Shown here: piece by piece, positions 31,944 through 41,094 of the stretch
Layout of the letters: each line of letters begins with the position of its first letter
Numbering within the stretch: the first letter of the stretch is position 1
Assembly (NCBI RefSeq): GCF_001269365.1
Contig: NZ_CXOM01000006.1
Span: 1 to 64,000, forward strand
Reading direction: 5' to 3'
Length of the DNA: 64,000 nucleotides
DNA from: Limnohabitans sp. Rim11
Lineage (GTDB): Bacteria > Pseudomonadota > Gammaproteobacteria > Burkholderiales > Burkholderiaceae_C
Translations under genes and position numbers: made by a program
Notes under the pieces: model-generated
Database searches by the model: none
Told to the model about the DNA's origin: nothing
Seen by the model: the letters and a program-made list of their open reading frames with translations, nothing else

Positions 31944-33239
31944 ATGAGTCAGTTGCCTTTAGAGCCCATTGAAAAAGCCAGCATTGACGAGTTGCGCTCC
32001 TTGCAACTCAAGCGCTTGAAAGCCACGCTGCAACACGCTTACGACAACTCTCCGGTTTACAAAGCCAAGTTTGACAAGGCGGGTGTGCATCCCAGCGATT
32101 GCCAGTCATTGGCCGATTTGGCCAAGTTTCCGTTTACCACCAAAGCCGATTTGCGCGACAGCTACCCCTACGGCATGTTTGCGGTGCCGCGTTCGGGCTG
32201 CTCGCGCATTCATGCTTCTAGCGGCACGACAGGAAAGCCAACTGTGGTGGGCTACACCCAACGCGATATCGACACTTGGGCCACGGTGGTGGCGCGAAGC
32301 ATTCGCGCAGGTGGTGCCAAGCCAGGCGACATGGTGCACGTGAGTTATGGCTATGGTTTATTCACGGGCGGTTTGGGCGCGCACTACGGTGCCGAAAAAC
32401 TGGGCCTCACCGTGGTGCCTTTTGGCGGCGGTCAAACCGAGCGTCAAGTGCAATTGATTCAAGACTTCAAGCCCGACATCATCATGGTCACGCCCAGCTA
32501 CATGTTGGCCATTGCCGATGAGTTTGAACGCCAAGGCATTGACCCGCGCAGCAGTTCATTGCGCATTGGTATTTTTGGGGCCGAGCCTTGGACCAATGAC
32601 ATGCGCTCAGCCATTGAGCAGCGCATGGGCATTGATGCCGTCGATATTTATGGCTTGTCCGAAGTTATGGGCCCAGGCGTTGCCAGCGAGTGCATTGAAA
32701 CCAAAGATGGCCCCACCATTTGGGAAGATCATTTCTACCCAGAAATTATCAATCCCGAAACAGGCGAGCCCGTGGCCGATGGCGAGATGGGCGAGCTGGT
32801 GTTCACCAGTTTGACCAAAGAAGCCTTGCCCATTATTCGTTACCGTACCCGCGACCTAACGCGCTTGTTGCCAGGCACTGCGCGCACCATGCGCCGCATG
32901 GAAAAGATCACAGGCCGCAGCGACGATATGATGATCATTCGGGGTGTCAACGTGTTTCCTTCGCAAATTGAAGAACTCATTTTGAAGCGTCCCGAGTTGG
33001 CGCCGCACTACCAATGTGTTCTCACGCGCGAAGGCCCCATGGACAATTTGAAAGTGGCTGTCGAGACCAAGCCAGGCACTCAACCCGACAGCGCTGAGGC
33101 GCGTGCCGCCGCCAAAATGTTGCAGCACGAGATCAAGGTTTACATTGGCTCGAGTGTTGAAATTGATGTGCGACCCGAAGGCGGCGTAGAGCGCAGCCAA
33201 GGCAAGGCCAAGCGAGTGCTAGACCTGCGCGGCAAATAA
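31944..33239 (+). CDS. paaK: Phenylacetate-CoA ligase
   Basis: The ATG at 31944 (431-residue product) is preceded by GGGAGTTATTG; the longer frame starting at 31872 overlaps paaI and has no ribosome site. Adenylating-enzyme motifs: SSGTTGKPTVVGYT (P-loop), YGLSEVMGPGVASEC, and RDLTRLLPG plus RVGRSDDMMIIRGVNVFPSQIE near the C-terminal hinge. It activates phenylacetate with ATP and CoA, the first pathway step. The oxygenase genes paaABCDE and paaZ are not in the window. Confidence 0.94.
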   Translation: MSQLPLEPIEKASIDELRSLQLKRLKATLQHAYDNSPVYKAKFDKAGVHPSDCQSLADLAKFPFTTKADLRDSYPYGMFAVPRSGCSRIHASSGTTGKPTVVGYTQRDIDTWATVVARSIRAGGAKPGDMVHVSYGYGLFTGGLGAHYGAEKLGLTVVPFGGGQTERQVQLIQDFKPDIIMVTPSYMLAIADEFERQGIDPRSSSLRIGIFGAEPWTNDMRSAIEQRMGIDAVDIYGLSEVMGPGVASECIETKDGPTIWEDHFYPEIINPETGEPVADGEMGELVFTSLTKEALPIIRYRTRDLTRLLPGTARTMRRMEKITGRSDDMMIIRGVNVFPSQIEELILKRPELAPHYQCVLTREGPMDNLKVAVETKPGTQPDSAEARAAAKMLQHEIKVYIGSSVEIDVRPEGGVERSQGKAKRVLDLRGK

Positions 33240-33240
33240 G

Positions 33241-33263
33241 TTGACCCCTTCACTAAGGGTCAA
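33241..33263. terminator. Stem-loop between paaK and the M61 peptidase gene
   Basis: TTGACCC(C) and GGGTCAA pair around TTCACTAA between converging genes. No long T-run follows, so termination efficiency is uncertain. Confidence 0.45.
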
Positions 33264-33277
33264 GGGCTAGTACTAGC

Positions 33278-35056
33278 TTAGCGCGCCGTCCCGTCTAGCC
33301 ATGCGCTGGTGCGGGATACCGCAGCACCTTGAGCGGGTGCAGCACTCAGGCGCCAAGTGTGAACATCACTTGGCATGCTGAGGTCCAATTCAAAAACTTT
33401 TTGATCCCTGCTGATGGTGGCTTTGGCTTTTTTGTCAGTACCTAAAAGCAAGCTTAAGTCTTCTAGTTTCTTCAAGCGCCAATGCGTCGATTTGGCTTTG
33501 CTGCTGGCCACTGCCCACCACTCGTCTCCGGCGGCCATGCCTGCTTTTTCTGCAGCGCCGCCGCGAAGCACAGCTTTAATTTGCACCACGCCTTGCGTCT
33601 CTGCCACGCGAAGGCCCAAGCGTTGTGCCATTTGCGGTGGGTCTTCGTGAACCACTACACCGTGCGATGACAACAAAGTTTTGAGCGGCAACTCTTGTGT
33701 GCTGTGCACCCAAGCCTTGATTTCTTTTTTCCAACTGCGACCCGTTTGGGCTTCAAGCTCGGCCAACAAATCGGTTTCGCTCATGGGGCCGCCTTGGCAG
33801 CGTTGCCAGAGCCCTCGCATCACTTGGTCTAAATTGGCGGTGCCTTCTGCACGCATGCTGAGGTCTAGGCACAAGGCAACCAAAGCACCCTTGGTGTAGT
33901 AGCTGATGGTGGCGTTGGGTGTGTTCTCGTCTTGACGGTAGTACTTCACCCACGCATCAAAGCTGGCTTGGGCCACCGATTGAACTTGGCGGCCAGGGGC
34001 TTGCAAAACCAGGTTGATGGTTTTGTTGAGTAACTTGAAATAGGTGCTGTCATCAATCAGCTTGGCCCTGCGCAACAACAAGTCGTCGTAGTAGCTGGTA
34101 AAGCCTTCAAAGAACCACAGCAGTTGGGTGTAGTTTTCTTGGGTGTAGTCGTAGCGCTTAAATTCGGCGGGACGCAGTTGCTTGACGTTCCAAGTGTGAA
34201 AGTACTCATGGCTGATAAGGCCCAGCAGAGTGACATAAGCATCTGGCATTTTTTTCATACCGATGCTGGGCAGGTCGCGGCGATTGCAAATGAGCGCCGT
34301 GGAGTTGCGATGTTCCAAACCCCCGTAGCCATCTTCTACGGCATTGAGCATGAACACATAGCGTTTGTAGGGCGCTTGGGCTTTCGGCTTTTTGTCGTGC
34401 CAAAAATTGATTTCGGTTTCACAAATTTTTTGGGTATCGGCCAAGAGGCGGCTGCCATCGAAAGACGGCAGCGCACCCGCCACCACAAATTCATGGGGAA
34501 TGCCGCAGGCGGTAAATTGGCCGCGCCAGAGATTGCCCATTTCAAAGGGGCAGTCGACCAGTTCGTCGTAATTTGTAGCTAAGTACTCACCAAAGCCTTG
34601 CTTGTTGACTTTGACAGGGCTAAGGCCTGTGGCCACAGTCCAGTCGCTGTTTTTGAAGGGCAAGAGCGTCAGTGCATGGGGCAGTTCTTCTTGGCCATGC
34701 ACACGCAAGCAAAGGCTGGTGCCATTGAAAAAACCGCGCTGCATGTCTAGCCATGCAGTTCGCACAGAATTGTCAAAGGCATAGACCTCGTAGCTCAATT
34801 GCAGCGCTAAATCGGGCTTGGATTCAATTTGCCACTGGCTTTTGTTCTCCTGATGAACCGCTACAAATTTGCCGCCTTGCTTGGCCTTGAGGTTTTGCAA
34901 ATTTTTAGAAAATTCACGCACCAAATAGCTGCCAGGAATCCACACAGGCAAGGAAACGATTTGCCCCGCTTGCGGTTTGTCAATCTGCAAAGTGACTTTA
35001 AATAGATGCGTGTGTTGCTGGCTTGCATCGACGGTGTAATGAACGTCAGGTTTCAT
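33278..35056 (-). CDS. M61-family metallopeptidase (glycyl aminopeptidase type)
   Basis: A 592-residue protein with an N-terminal beta domain, a gluzincin core and a C-terminal PDZ-like domain (about 480-570, ERLGLRVAETQGVVQIKAVLRGGAAEKAGMAAGDEWWAV). The zinc motif is HEYFH (H283, E284, H287) with a downstream glutamate in WFFEGFTSYYDD as third ligand. No signal peptide is seen at the start, so it is probably cytoplasmic or the leader is not recognised. DUF3429 and DsbC-like genes follow upstream on the same strand at short distances. Confidence 0.9.
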   Translation of the reverse strand: MKPDVHYTVDASQQHTHLFKVTLQIDKPQAGQIVSLPVWIPGSYLVREFSKNLQNLKAKQGGKFVAVHQENKSQWQIESKPDLALQLSYEVYAFDNSVRTAWLDMQRGFFNGTSLCLRVHGQEELPHALTLLPFKNSDWTVATGLSPVKVNKQGFGEYLATNYDELVDCPFEMGNLWRGQFTACGIPHEFVVAGALPSFDGSRLLADTQKICETEINFWHDKKPKAQAPYKRYVFMLNAVEDGYGGLEHRNSTALICNRRDLPSIGMKKMPDAYVTLLGLISHEYFHTWNVKQLRPAEFKRYDYTQENYTQLLWFFEGFTSYYDDLLLRRAKLIDDSTYFKLLNKTINLVLQAPGRQVQSVAQASFDAWVKYYRQDENTPNATISYYTKGALVALCLDLSMRAEGTANLDQVMRGLWQRCQGGPMSETDLLAELEAQTGRSWKKEIKAWVHSTQELPLKTLLSSHGVVVHEDPPQMAQRLGLRVAETQGVVQIKAVLRGGAAEKAGMAAGDEWWAVASSKAKSTHWRLKKLEDLSLLLGTDKKAKATISRDQKVFELDLSMPSDVHTWRLSAAPAQGAAVSRTSAWLDGTAR

Positions 35057-35071
35057 ATTGAACGCAATGAG

Positions 35072-35521
35072 TTAGGTTGCAGCAGCACCCATGAGGCAGC
35101 TGATGGCGGCCACCACAGTCAGGTGCAATCGCATGGGCAGCCATTCTTCTAGGCCCGCCTCAGGATAGGTTTTGCGATCGACGGCATAGCAAAGGCCCAA
35201 GATAAGGGCCAGCAAAGGCAAGCCTGCGTAGGCGGGCATGGTGATGGCAATCCAAGCCAACAAAGATGGCACAACGCCCCAGCCAAAATTAAACAGCGGT
35301 GCGTTGTGCATGCGCGAGGCGTTTCTAAAACCAATGCCCCAATGGATGCCGCCCAGAAAAGACACAATGCTGGCGCCATAGCCCGCCAAGGCCAAAGCCA
35401 CAAACGGATGCAGGTCGGGGTCGACTAACCACAACAACACCGACAGCCCCATAAACGGGAGTAGCCCGGCATAAGCCAAGAGCTTGACCTGCTTGCGAGT
35501 TTGATCTGCGTGTGCGCTCAT
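35072..35521 (-). CDS. DUF3429 membrane protein (149 aa)
   Basis: The hydrophobic helices (LLAYAGLLPFMGLSVLLWLV, FVALALAGYGASIVSFLGGIHWGIG, FNFGWGVVPSLLAWIAI, GLPLLALILGLCYAVD) and the motif FLGGIHWG are those of the DUF3429 family, which is of unknown function. The first 4 bases overlap the stop of the DsbC-like gene upstream, so translation is coupled to it. Confidence 0.85.
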   Translation of the reverse strand: MSAHADQTRKQVKLLAYAGLLPFMGLSVLLWLVDPDLHPFVALALAGYGASIVSFLGGIHWGIGFRNASRMHNAPLFNFGWGVVPSLLAWIAITMPAYAGLPLLALILGLCYAVDRKTYPEAGLEEWLPMRLHLTVVAAISCLMGAAAT

Positions 35522-36231
35522 GGCTTGACCGAGTTCAACAAGGTTTCAACTTGTGCGGCATCGATGGCACCAGGCACGCGTGTGCCATCGGCCACAAACA
35601 GCGTGGGTGTGCCGTTGATGCGGTGTTTTTTACCAAACTCCACAATGGCGTCGATGTTGTGGTTGTCGCATGCTACAGCCGGCGGTGTAACGCCCAGCAG
35701 CATCCAATCGTTCCAAGTTTTGACGCGGTCTTTGGCGCACGCAATGTTGCGTGACTTGGTTTTGGAGTCTTCGCCCAGCACGGGGTACATCATGTGATAG
35801 ATGGTTACGTTGTCAATTTTTTGCAGGTCTTTTTCAAAGCGCTTGCAGTAGCCGCAATTGGGATCGGCAAAGACCACCAGCTTGCGCTTGCCATTGCCTT
35901 TTACCTGTGTAAAAGCAAATTTAAGGGGAATGTTGTCAAAGGCAACTGCAGACAATTTGTCCGTGCGCTCTTCGGTCAAATTGCGTTTTTGTTTGGTGTC
36001 AATCAAGGCGCCTTGAATCAGAAAGTCGCCTTTGGCATCGGTGTAAAAAAGCTCATTCCCTTGCACGCGAACTTCAAACACACCGGGCATGGGCGTTTTG
36101 CTGATCTCTTCAATTTTGGGCAAAGAAGGCAAACGCTCTGCCAAGTTCTTTTTCAGATTGGCATCTTGTGCCCAAAGGTTATGGCTGCTCATCAACAGCA
36201 AGGCGGCCATCAAGGCATTGATCAAACGCAT
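35518..36231 (-). CDS. dsbC: DsbC-type periplasmic thiol:disulfide isomerase
   Basis: A 237-residue exported protein with signal peptide (RLINALMAALLLMSSHNLWAQ). A DsbC dimerisation-like N-terminal part (ISKTPMPGVFEVRVQGNELFYTDAKGDFLIQGAL) is followed by a thioredoxin-fold domain with active site CGYC (C126, C129) in VFADPNCGYCKRFEKDL and a cis-proline in INGTPTLFVADG. It reshuffles wrong disulfides in periplasmic proteins. DUF3429 follows with a 4-base overlap. Confidence 0.92.
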   Translation of the reverse strand: MRLINALMAALLLMSSHNLWAQDANLKKNLAERLPSLPKIEEISKTPMPGVFEVRVQGNELFYTDAKGDFLIQGALIDTKQKRNLTEERTDKLSAVAFDNIPLKFAFTQVKGNGKRKLVVFADPNCGYCKRFEKDLQKIDNVTIYHMMYPVLGEDSKTKSRNIACAKDRVKTWNDWMLLGVTPPAVACDNHNIDAIVEFGKKHRINGTPTLFVADGTRVPGAIDAAQVETLLNSVKP

Positions 36232-36265
36232 GGGGAGCTTGTCCTACAAATCTATTGTGAAAGGT

Positions 36266-37450
36266 TTAGTTGTTGGTTTGCATGGCTTTGCGGGCCATCC
36301 AATTTTTCAAGGGAAGCAGTTGGTTAAAACCAGACATGCCCCAGTTTCGAATTTTTTGAATGGGCAACGCGGGTTGTGCAAACAACACTTGTAAGCCATC
36401 GGTGACGCAGCCCATGGCCAGCACTTCGGCTTGGCGTGCGCGCTCGTATCGGCGCAGCATTTTGAGGTCGCTTAAGGGGCGCCAGAATTCTTTGGCTTGA
36501 ATGACTTGGGCCAATGCCATGGCGTCGCCCAAGCCCACGTTCAATCCTTGTCCTGCCAATGGGTGAATGGCGTGCGCTGCATCACCTGCCAGTGCAAAGG
36601 CCTGGGCGGGTGCGGCACTCGATGCAGGCGCAATTAGACCGGTCCACTGACTGGCGCGGGCCAACTGAAGTGGCCAAACCGCGCGTTCGCTAATGAGTTG
36701 CACGCTGCCAGCAATGCCCTGACTGGCCGCAAAAAGTTGCTGACAAAACTGATCGGCTTCAAGCTTTGAAAGTTGTTGCGCACGGTCGGGTGTCAAAGAC
36801 CAAACGATGGCCCACTGGTGGCTGGCTTCGCCGCCAATCGGCAAGAAAGCCAAAATTTCGGGGCCGTGGCTGTTTTGAAACCATTGCCTAGCCACTTGGC
36901 CATGCGGTGCAGCTGTTTGAATGCGGCAGGCCAGAGCATGTTGGCTGTAGTGCTTGATATCAAACTGCACGCCCAGCTCGGCGCGTGTTTGGCTGGCGCG
37001 GCCTTCGCAGATAACGGTCAGTGGCGCACTGACGGGTTCTTGGCGCTCTTCAATTAGGGGTTGGTAGCCCACTGCGGCAGCCAGATTTTTTTCGAGGCTT
37101 GGCACATCGACCATCCAATTGAGCGCGTCAACACCTTGTTGGCTGGCTTCAAAATCAAGGTCGCCACCCTGGTCGCCTTCAATGTGCATTTTGAGAATGG
37201 GCGTGCAAGCGGCCCCTTCAGGCCAGCACCTTAAATCGGTGAGCAATTGTTTGGCGGCCAAGTTGAGTGAGTAGGCGCGAACATCGCTGTGGCCTGCAGG
37301 CAAACTGGCCGGGTTGTGAACCAAGGCAACTTTCAATCGCTGAGCGGCTAGCAACAGTGCAAGACTGCGGCCAACAATACCGGCGCCGCGAATGCAGACG
37401 TCAAAGCGAGTGTCGGATTGGCTAGCGAAATGGGCGGAGGTGGAGGCCAT
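36266..37450 (-). CDS. UbiH/UbiF/VisC-family FAD monooxygenase (ubiquinone biosynthesis)
   Basis: A 394-residue flavoprotein with the Rossmann FAD motif FDVCIRGAGIVGRSLALLLAAQ near residue 20 and the second FAD motif AFALAGDAAHAIHPLAGQGLNVGLGDA at about 292. A member of the ring hydroxylases that oxygenate the ubiquinone precursor at C5, C6 or C1. Which step it performs cannot be assigned from sequence alone. It lies 34 bases upstream of the DsbC-like gene on the same strand. Confidence 0.87.
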   Translation of the reverse strand: MASTSAHFASQSDTRFDVCIRGAGIVGRSLALLLAAQRLKVALVHNPASLPAGHSDVRAYSLNLAAKQLLTDLRCWPEGAACTPILKMHIEGDQGGDLDFEASQQGVDALNWMVDVPSLEKNLAAAVGYQPLIEERQEPVSAPLTVICEGRASQTRAELGVQFDIKHYSQHALACRIQTAAPHGQVARQWFQNSHGPEILAFLPIGGEASHQWAIVWSLTPDRAQQLSKLEADQFCQQLFAASQGIAGSVQLISERAVWPLQLARASQWTGLIAPASSAAPAQAFALAGDAAHAIHPLAGQGLNVGLGDAMALAQVIQAKEFWRPLSDLKMLRRYERARQAEVLAMGCVTDGLQVLFAQPALPIQKIRNWGMSGFNQLLPLKNWMARKAMQTNN

Positions 37451-37471
37451 AGGGATGATTGTAGGAGGCGA

Positions 37472-38194
37472 TCAGCTTATTTGCCCCCAGTTAAGCTGAA
37501 TGCCATGCTCTAGGGCCAGCTTTGCGATATCTTCTGGAGTGTCCGTGTCAATGCAGTAATGAACATTGGTGCTTGGCCATGCAAAAACTTGTTCAGGGTT
37601 TTGTTGCCGCCATGCTTTGCCGCCTGACTGAGGCGTTTGCAAAATAGCCTGCATGGCCTTGTTAGACAACATCACGGGATTGCCTGGCTGGCCATTGATG
37701 GTGGGCTGCAACATCTGAGTGCCTGCAGGTGCCTGTTTAACGGCTGCTATCAAATCCTTCAAATCACCCGACTCAAGCAGCGGTTGATCGGCCAAGGCCA
37801 CCATGAGCCATTCGGGTTCTAAGGCCTCAGCCTGGGCTAGGCCCAAGTGCAAAGAGCTGTTTTGCCCGGCTTCTGGAGTGGGGTTGATCACCACATGCAG
37901 CGGCATGGTGTTTGTTCCTTGAGGCCTTGAAAGCTTGGGGGCATGCTGCAAAAGGGATTCTTGAAGGGTGCTGGCATGGTGACCCAAAACCAAGACGGTT
38001 TCGTCAATGCCGGCTTCGGCCAGCCTGCTGAGAAGCCTTGCCAGCAGGGTTTGCCCCTCCCTTTGAAGCAGACTTTTGGGTCTGCCGCCCATGCGGGAGG
38101 CCGTGCCTGCAGCCAATACCACGGCCACCACCCGCTTGCGGGGGCAGGGGGCGTTGGGGGTTCTAAGGGTGCAAGAAGCTTGATTGAGCGTCAT
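37472..38194 (-). CDS. MocA/MobA-type nucleotidyltransferase
   Basis: A 240-residue protein with the nucleotide-binding signature VVLAAGTASRMGGRPKSLLQREG and VALADQPLL (metal-binding D). It resembles MocA, which links CTP to molybdopterin, and related MobA-like transferases in xanthine-dehydrogenase clusters. No molybdoenzyme gene is in the window. It is 21 bases upstream of the UbiH-like gene, and divergent from ychF. Confidence 0.8.
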   Translation of the reverse strand: MTLNQASCTLRTPNAPCPRKRVVAVVLAAGTASRMGGRPKSLLQREGQTLLARLLSRLAEAGIDETVLVLGHHASTLQESLLQHAPKLSRPQGTNTMPLHVVINPTPEAGQNSSLHLGLAQAEALEPEWLMVALADQPLLESGDLKDLIAAVKQAPAGTQMLQPTINGQPGNPVMLSNKAMQAILQTPQSGGKAWRQQNPEQVFAWPSTNVHYCIDTDTPEDIAKLALEHGIQLNWGQIS

Positions 38195-38262
38195 GGTGAG
38201 AAATTAGACCACGCACACCCTTTAAAATCACGGATTATTCGCAGAATCCAAGAAAGTCTTCC

Positions 38263-39354
38263 ATGAGCCTCAAATGTGGCATTGTGGGCCTGCCCAACGT
38301 TGGCAAGTCCACCCTTTTTAACGCCCTGACCAAAGCGGGTATTGCGGCCGAAAACTATCCTTTTTGCACCATTGAGCCCAACACCGGCGTGGTAGAAGTG
38401 CCCGATCCCCGTTTGCAAGAGCTGGCCGCCATCATCACCCCCGAGCGCATCGTGCCCGCCATTGTGGAGTTTGTGGACATTGCCGGCTTGGTAGCTGGTG
38501 CCAGCACAGGCGAAGGCTTGGGCAACAAATTTTTAGCGCACATTCGCGAAACCGACGCCACCATCAATGTGGTGCGATGCTTTGAAGACGACAACGTGAT
38601 TCACGTGGCCGGCCGTGTCGATCCTATTTCTGACATTGAAGTGATTCAAACCGAGCTGTGCTTGGCCGACTTAACTGCGGTGGAAAAAGGTTTGCACCGC
38701 GTGCAGAAAACAGCACGCTCTGGCGACAAAGAGTCGATCAAGTTGGTGGCCATTTTGGAAAAATGCCAAGCCGCTTTGAACGAAGGCAAGCCTGTTCGCA
38801 CCATCGACTTCAGCAAAGAAGAGCGTCCCTTGCTAGACCAGTTTTTCTTGATCACCGCCAAACCCGCCATGTTTGTGGCCAATGTGGCCGAAGATGGTTT
38901 TGAAAACAACCCCTTGCTCGACAAATTGAAGGCCTACGCTGCTGCACAAAATGCGCCCGTGGTTGCCATTTGCGCCAAGCTGGAAGCCGAAATGTCCGAG
39001 ATGTCAGACGAAGACCGTCAGATGTTCTTGGAAGAGTTGGGTCAATCCGAGCCTGGCTTGAACCGTCTTATTCGCTCTGCCTATTCATTGTTGGGTTTGC
39101 AAACTTACTTTACGGCTGGCGTCAAAGAAGTTCGCGCATGGACCATTCATGTGGGCGACACAGGACCTCAAGCAGCCGGTGTGATTCACACTGACTTTGA
39201 AAAAGGCTACATCCGCGCGCAGACCATTACGTATGACGACTTCATAGCCTACAAAGGCGAGCAGGGCGCCAAAGATGCTGGCAAGATGCGCGCTGAGGGC
39301 AAAGAATACGTGGTCAAAGATGGCGACGTGATGAACTTCTTGTTCAGCAGTTAA
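38263..39354 (+). CDS. ychF: YchF/OLA1 redox-regulated ATPase
   Basis: A 363-residue Obg-family P-loop protein. The P-loop is [17 protein letters not shown] at the N-terminus, with the switch [22 protein letters not shown] and a C-terminal TGS-type domain ([46 protein letters not shown]). It hydrolyses ATP rather than GTP because the NKxD-equivalent is changed. It influences oxidative stress responses and ribosome function. It is monocistronic. Confidence 0.96.
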   Translation: MSLKCGIVGLPNVGKSTLFNALTKAGIAAENYPFCTIEPNTGVVEVPDPRLQELAAIITPERIVPAIVEFVDIAGLVAGASTGEGLGNKFLAHIRETDATINVVRCFEDDNVIHVAGRVDPISDIEVIQTELCLADLTAVEKGLHRVQKTARSGDKESIKLVAILEKCQAALNEGKPVRTIDFSKEERPLLDQFFLITAKPAMFVANVAEDGFENNPLLDKLKAYAAAQNAPVVAICAKLEAEMSEMSDEDRQMFLEELGQSEPGLNRLIRSAYSLLGLQTYFTAGVKEVRAWTIHVGDTGPQAAGVIHTDFEKGYIRAQTITYDDFIAYKGEQGAKDAGKMRAEGKEYVVKDGDVMNFLFSS

Positions 39355-39361
39355 GTGGCTG

Positions 39362-39874
39362 TCATTTAGCAGATGGACTGGTGTCCATCTGCGTCTCGTC
39401 CAGCGCTAGGTTCTCAAGTACTTGCAAAAGTACTTTGCGTGTGGTGAGCAATTCGGCTTCCGATACGCCGTGGACTGCAACATGGTTCACTTCAACAGCC
39501 AGGGGTACCAATCTCTTTTTTAAAGCTTTGCCTGTCTGTGTCAAGTGAACATACATGTTCTTTCGATTGTCTGGCCGCTGTTTGCGTTCAACATAGCCCA
39601 GGGCTTCCATGGCCTTGATGGCACTGAATGTGGTGGGTTCCATCACACCTGCTAAGTCGCTCAACTCTTTTTGTGTCAGTCCATCGGAAGACCAAAGAAT
39701 TCGCAAAAAAGTCCAGTGTCCAAATGGGATATTGTGTTTTTGTAATCTGACTTGTAGTCTCTTGTTAAAGGCCCGTGCGGTGTCTTTGACCAAATGCGCC
39801 AAGCGATCATCAGGCACAGATTCATGCCAGTGCTTCAAAATGCTTTGGGTGTTGCTGGTTATTTCAGAAGCCAT
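39362..39874 (-). CDS. MarR-family transcriptional regulator
   Basis: The ATG at 39874 gives a 170-residue protein and overlaps the dehydrogenase stop by 11 bases, showing co-transcription. The winged helix-turn-helix reads FLRILWSSDGLTQKELSDLAGVMEPTTFSAIKAMEALGYVERKQRPDNRKNMYVHLTQTGK. As the last gene of the phthalate-type minus operon, it is the likely regulator that binds the CTTAG/CTAAG palindrome at 42151-42174 and releases it upon binding an aromatic acid or its CoA-free intermediate. Confidence 0.9.
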   Translation of the reverse strand: MASEITSNTQSILKHWHESVPDDRLAHLVKDTARAFNKRLQVRLQKHNIPFGHWTFLRILWSSDGLTQKELSDLAGVMEPTTFSAIKAMEALGYVERKQRPDNRKNMYVHLTQTGKALKKRLVPLAVEVNHVAVHGVSEAELLTTRKVLLQVLENLALDETQMDTSPSAK

Positions 39875-41078
39875 TTGGCAATCCAATTTGGTGATGCATG
39901 CGAACAGCCTGTTGATTTTGTGCAGCTTGCAAAATACCCAAACATACCTCTGTGCTTGCGCGTGACCACTCGCCGCTGTGTATCAATGTGCCAGAGTTTC
40001 TTAGCACTTGAAACAATTCATCAATGACTTCCTTGCGAGGATAGGCTGGTGCAGGCAGTTCTTCAAAATATTCTTTTTCTGGGCCATAGACCCAAACGCC
40101 CAAAGGCGTGAGCCTGATGTCGCCTTGATCGCAACTGACCACCACCGGTCCAAAGTGTTGGTAGGCCTTAGCCTGCAGTGATGCAGGAGCATAGAGGGGG
40201 CCGCCATAATTGCGCGCAGCTTTAAGGATGGCCTCTTGCTCAGCGCTGGGTGCTGATGCAAGTCTTTTACGGGCTTGACCATAGCGCTGCAGGCTTTCTG
40301 TTGCAGGTTTTGGGTTGCCAATCTCGCCTACGTGGTCCATCCAAACATCGCTGTCAAAGTGGCCATGGCCGTTGTAGGTGACGTTGGCAAAAGCACCGTT
40401 TTCAAATTGCAACAATGCGCTGTAAGCACCCTCTGTGGGGCGGGTCTGGTCCCACTGACCGGTACATGCTTGTACGCTGCTGACTTTGCCGCCGCCCAAC
40501 AACCTGACAATGTCTATTTGATGTACTGCTTGACTGTGAATCACGCCACCGCCCAGAGATGTGTTGAGCTCTTCTGGGCGTCGGGGGCGGTACAAAAAGT
40601 CGGTGTAATTGATGGCAGTGATCATGCGCACTGCGCCTAATTGGCCTGAAGCAATCAGTGCACGTGCATGCAGAACGGGTGCATTGAAACTGTGGCTGTG
40701 CCCCACCATCATTTGCACGCCGGCTTGTTGGCAGGCAGCCATCATGCGGGTGCATTCTTCCAATGAGATGGCCATGGGTTTTTCAACCCAAATGTGTTTG
40801 CCATGTTGTGCCGCCAACGCCACATGCTCGGCATGAAATTGATGCGGCGTGGCGATGTAGATCACTTCTACCTCTGGCAATTTACAAAGGGCTTCCACAC
40901 TGTCAACAGTGATTGCGTGAAAATCTTTTTCAAACTGTGCTCGCGCCACTGCAATGGGGTCAGTTGCCGCAACCAACTGGATGCGCGAGTCTTGCAGAAA
41001 GGTTGGAAGCATCAAAGTGAATGCACGGCCCAATCCAGCAATACCAATCTTAAGAGGAGAGCTTTTAGTTTGCGTCAT
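39864..41078 (-). CDS. Gfo/Idh/MocA dehydrogenase (4,5-dihydrodiol-phthalate dehydrogenase type)
   Basis: A 404-residue protein with an N-terminal Rossmann fold (LKIGIAGLGRAFTLMLPTFLQDSRIQLVAATDP) and the EKP motif (HIWVEKPMAIS). The Gfo/Idh/MocA family includes Pht4, which oxidises cis-4,5-dihydrodiol phthalate to 4,5-dihydroxyphthalate with NAD+. Its position between the reductase gene (16 bases upstream) and the MarR gene, opposite the Rieske oxygenase and a Pht5-like decarboxylase, supports that role. An alternative substrate is possible. Confidence 0.78.
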   Translation of the reverse strand: MTQTKSSPLKIGIAGLGRAFTLMLPTFLQDSRIQLVAATDPIAVARAQFEKDFHAITVDSVEALCKLPEVEVIYIATPHQFHAEHVALAAQHGKHIWVEKPMAISLEECTRMMAACQQAGVQMMVGHSHSFNAPVLHARALIASGQLGAVRMITAINYTDFLYRPRRPEELNTSLGGGVIHSQAVHQIDIVRLLGGGKVSSVQACTGQWDQTRPTEGAYSALLQFENGAFANVTYNGHGHFDSDVWMDHVGEIGNPKPATESLQRYGQARKRLASAPSAEQEAILKAARNYGGPLYAPASLQAKAYQHFGPVVVSCDQGDIRLTPLGVWVYGPEKEYFEELPAPAYPRKEVIDELFQVLRNSGTLIHSGEWSRASTEVCLGILQAAQNQQAVRMHHQIGLPNGF

Positions 41079-41094
41079 AGAGCTTGCACTTTTT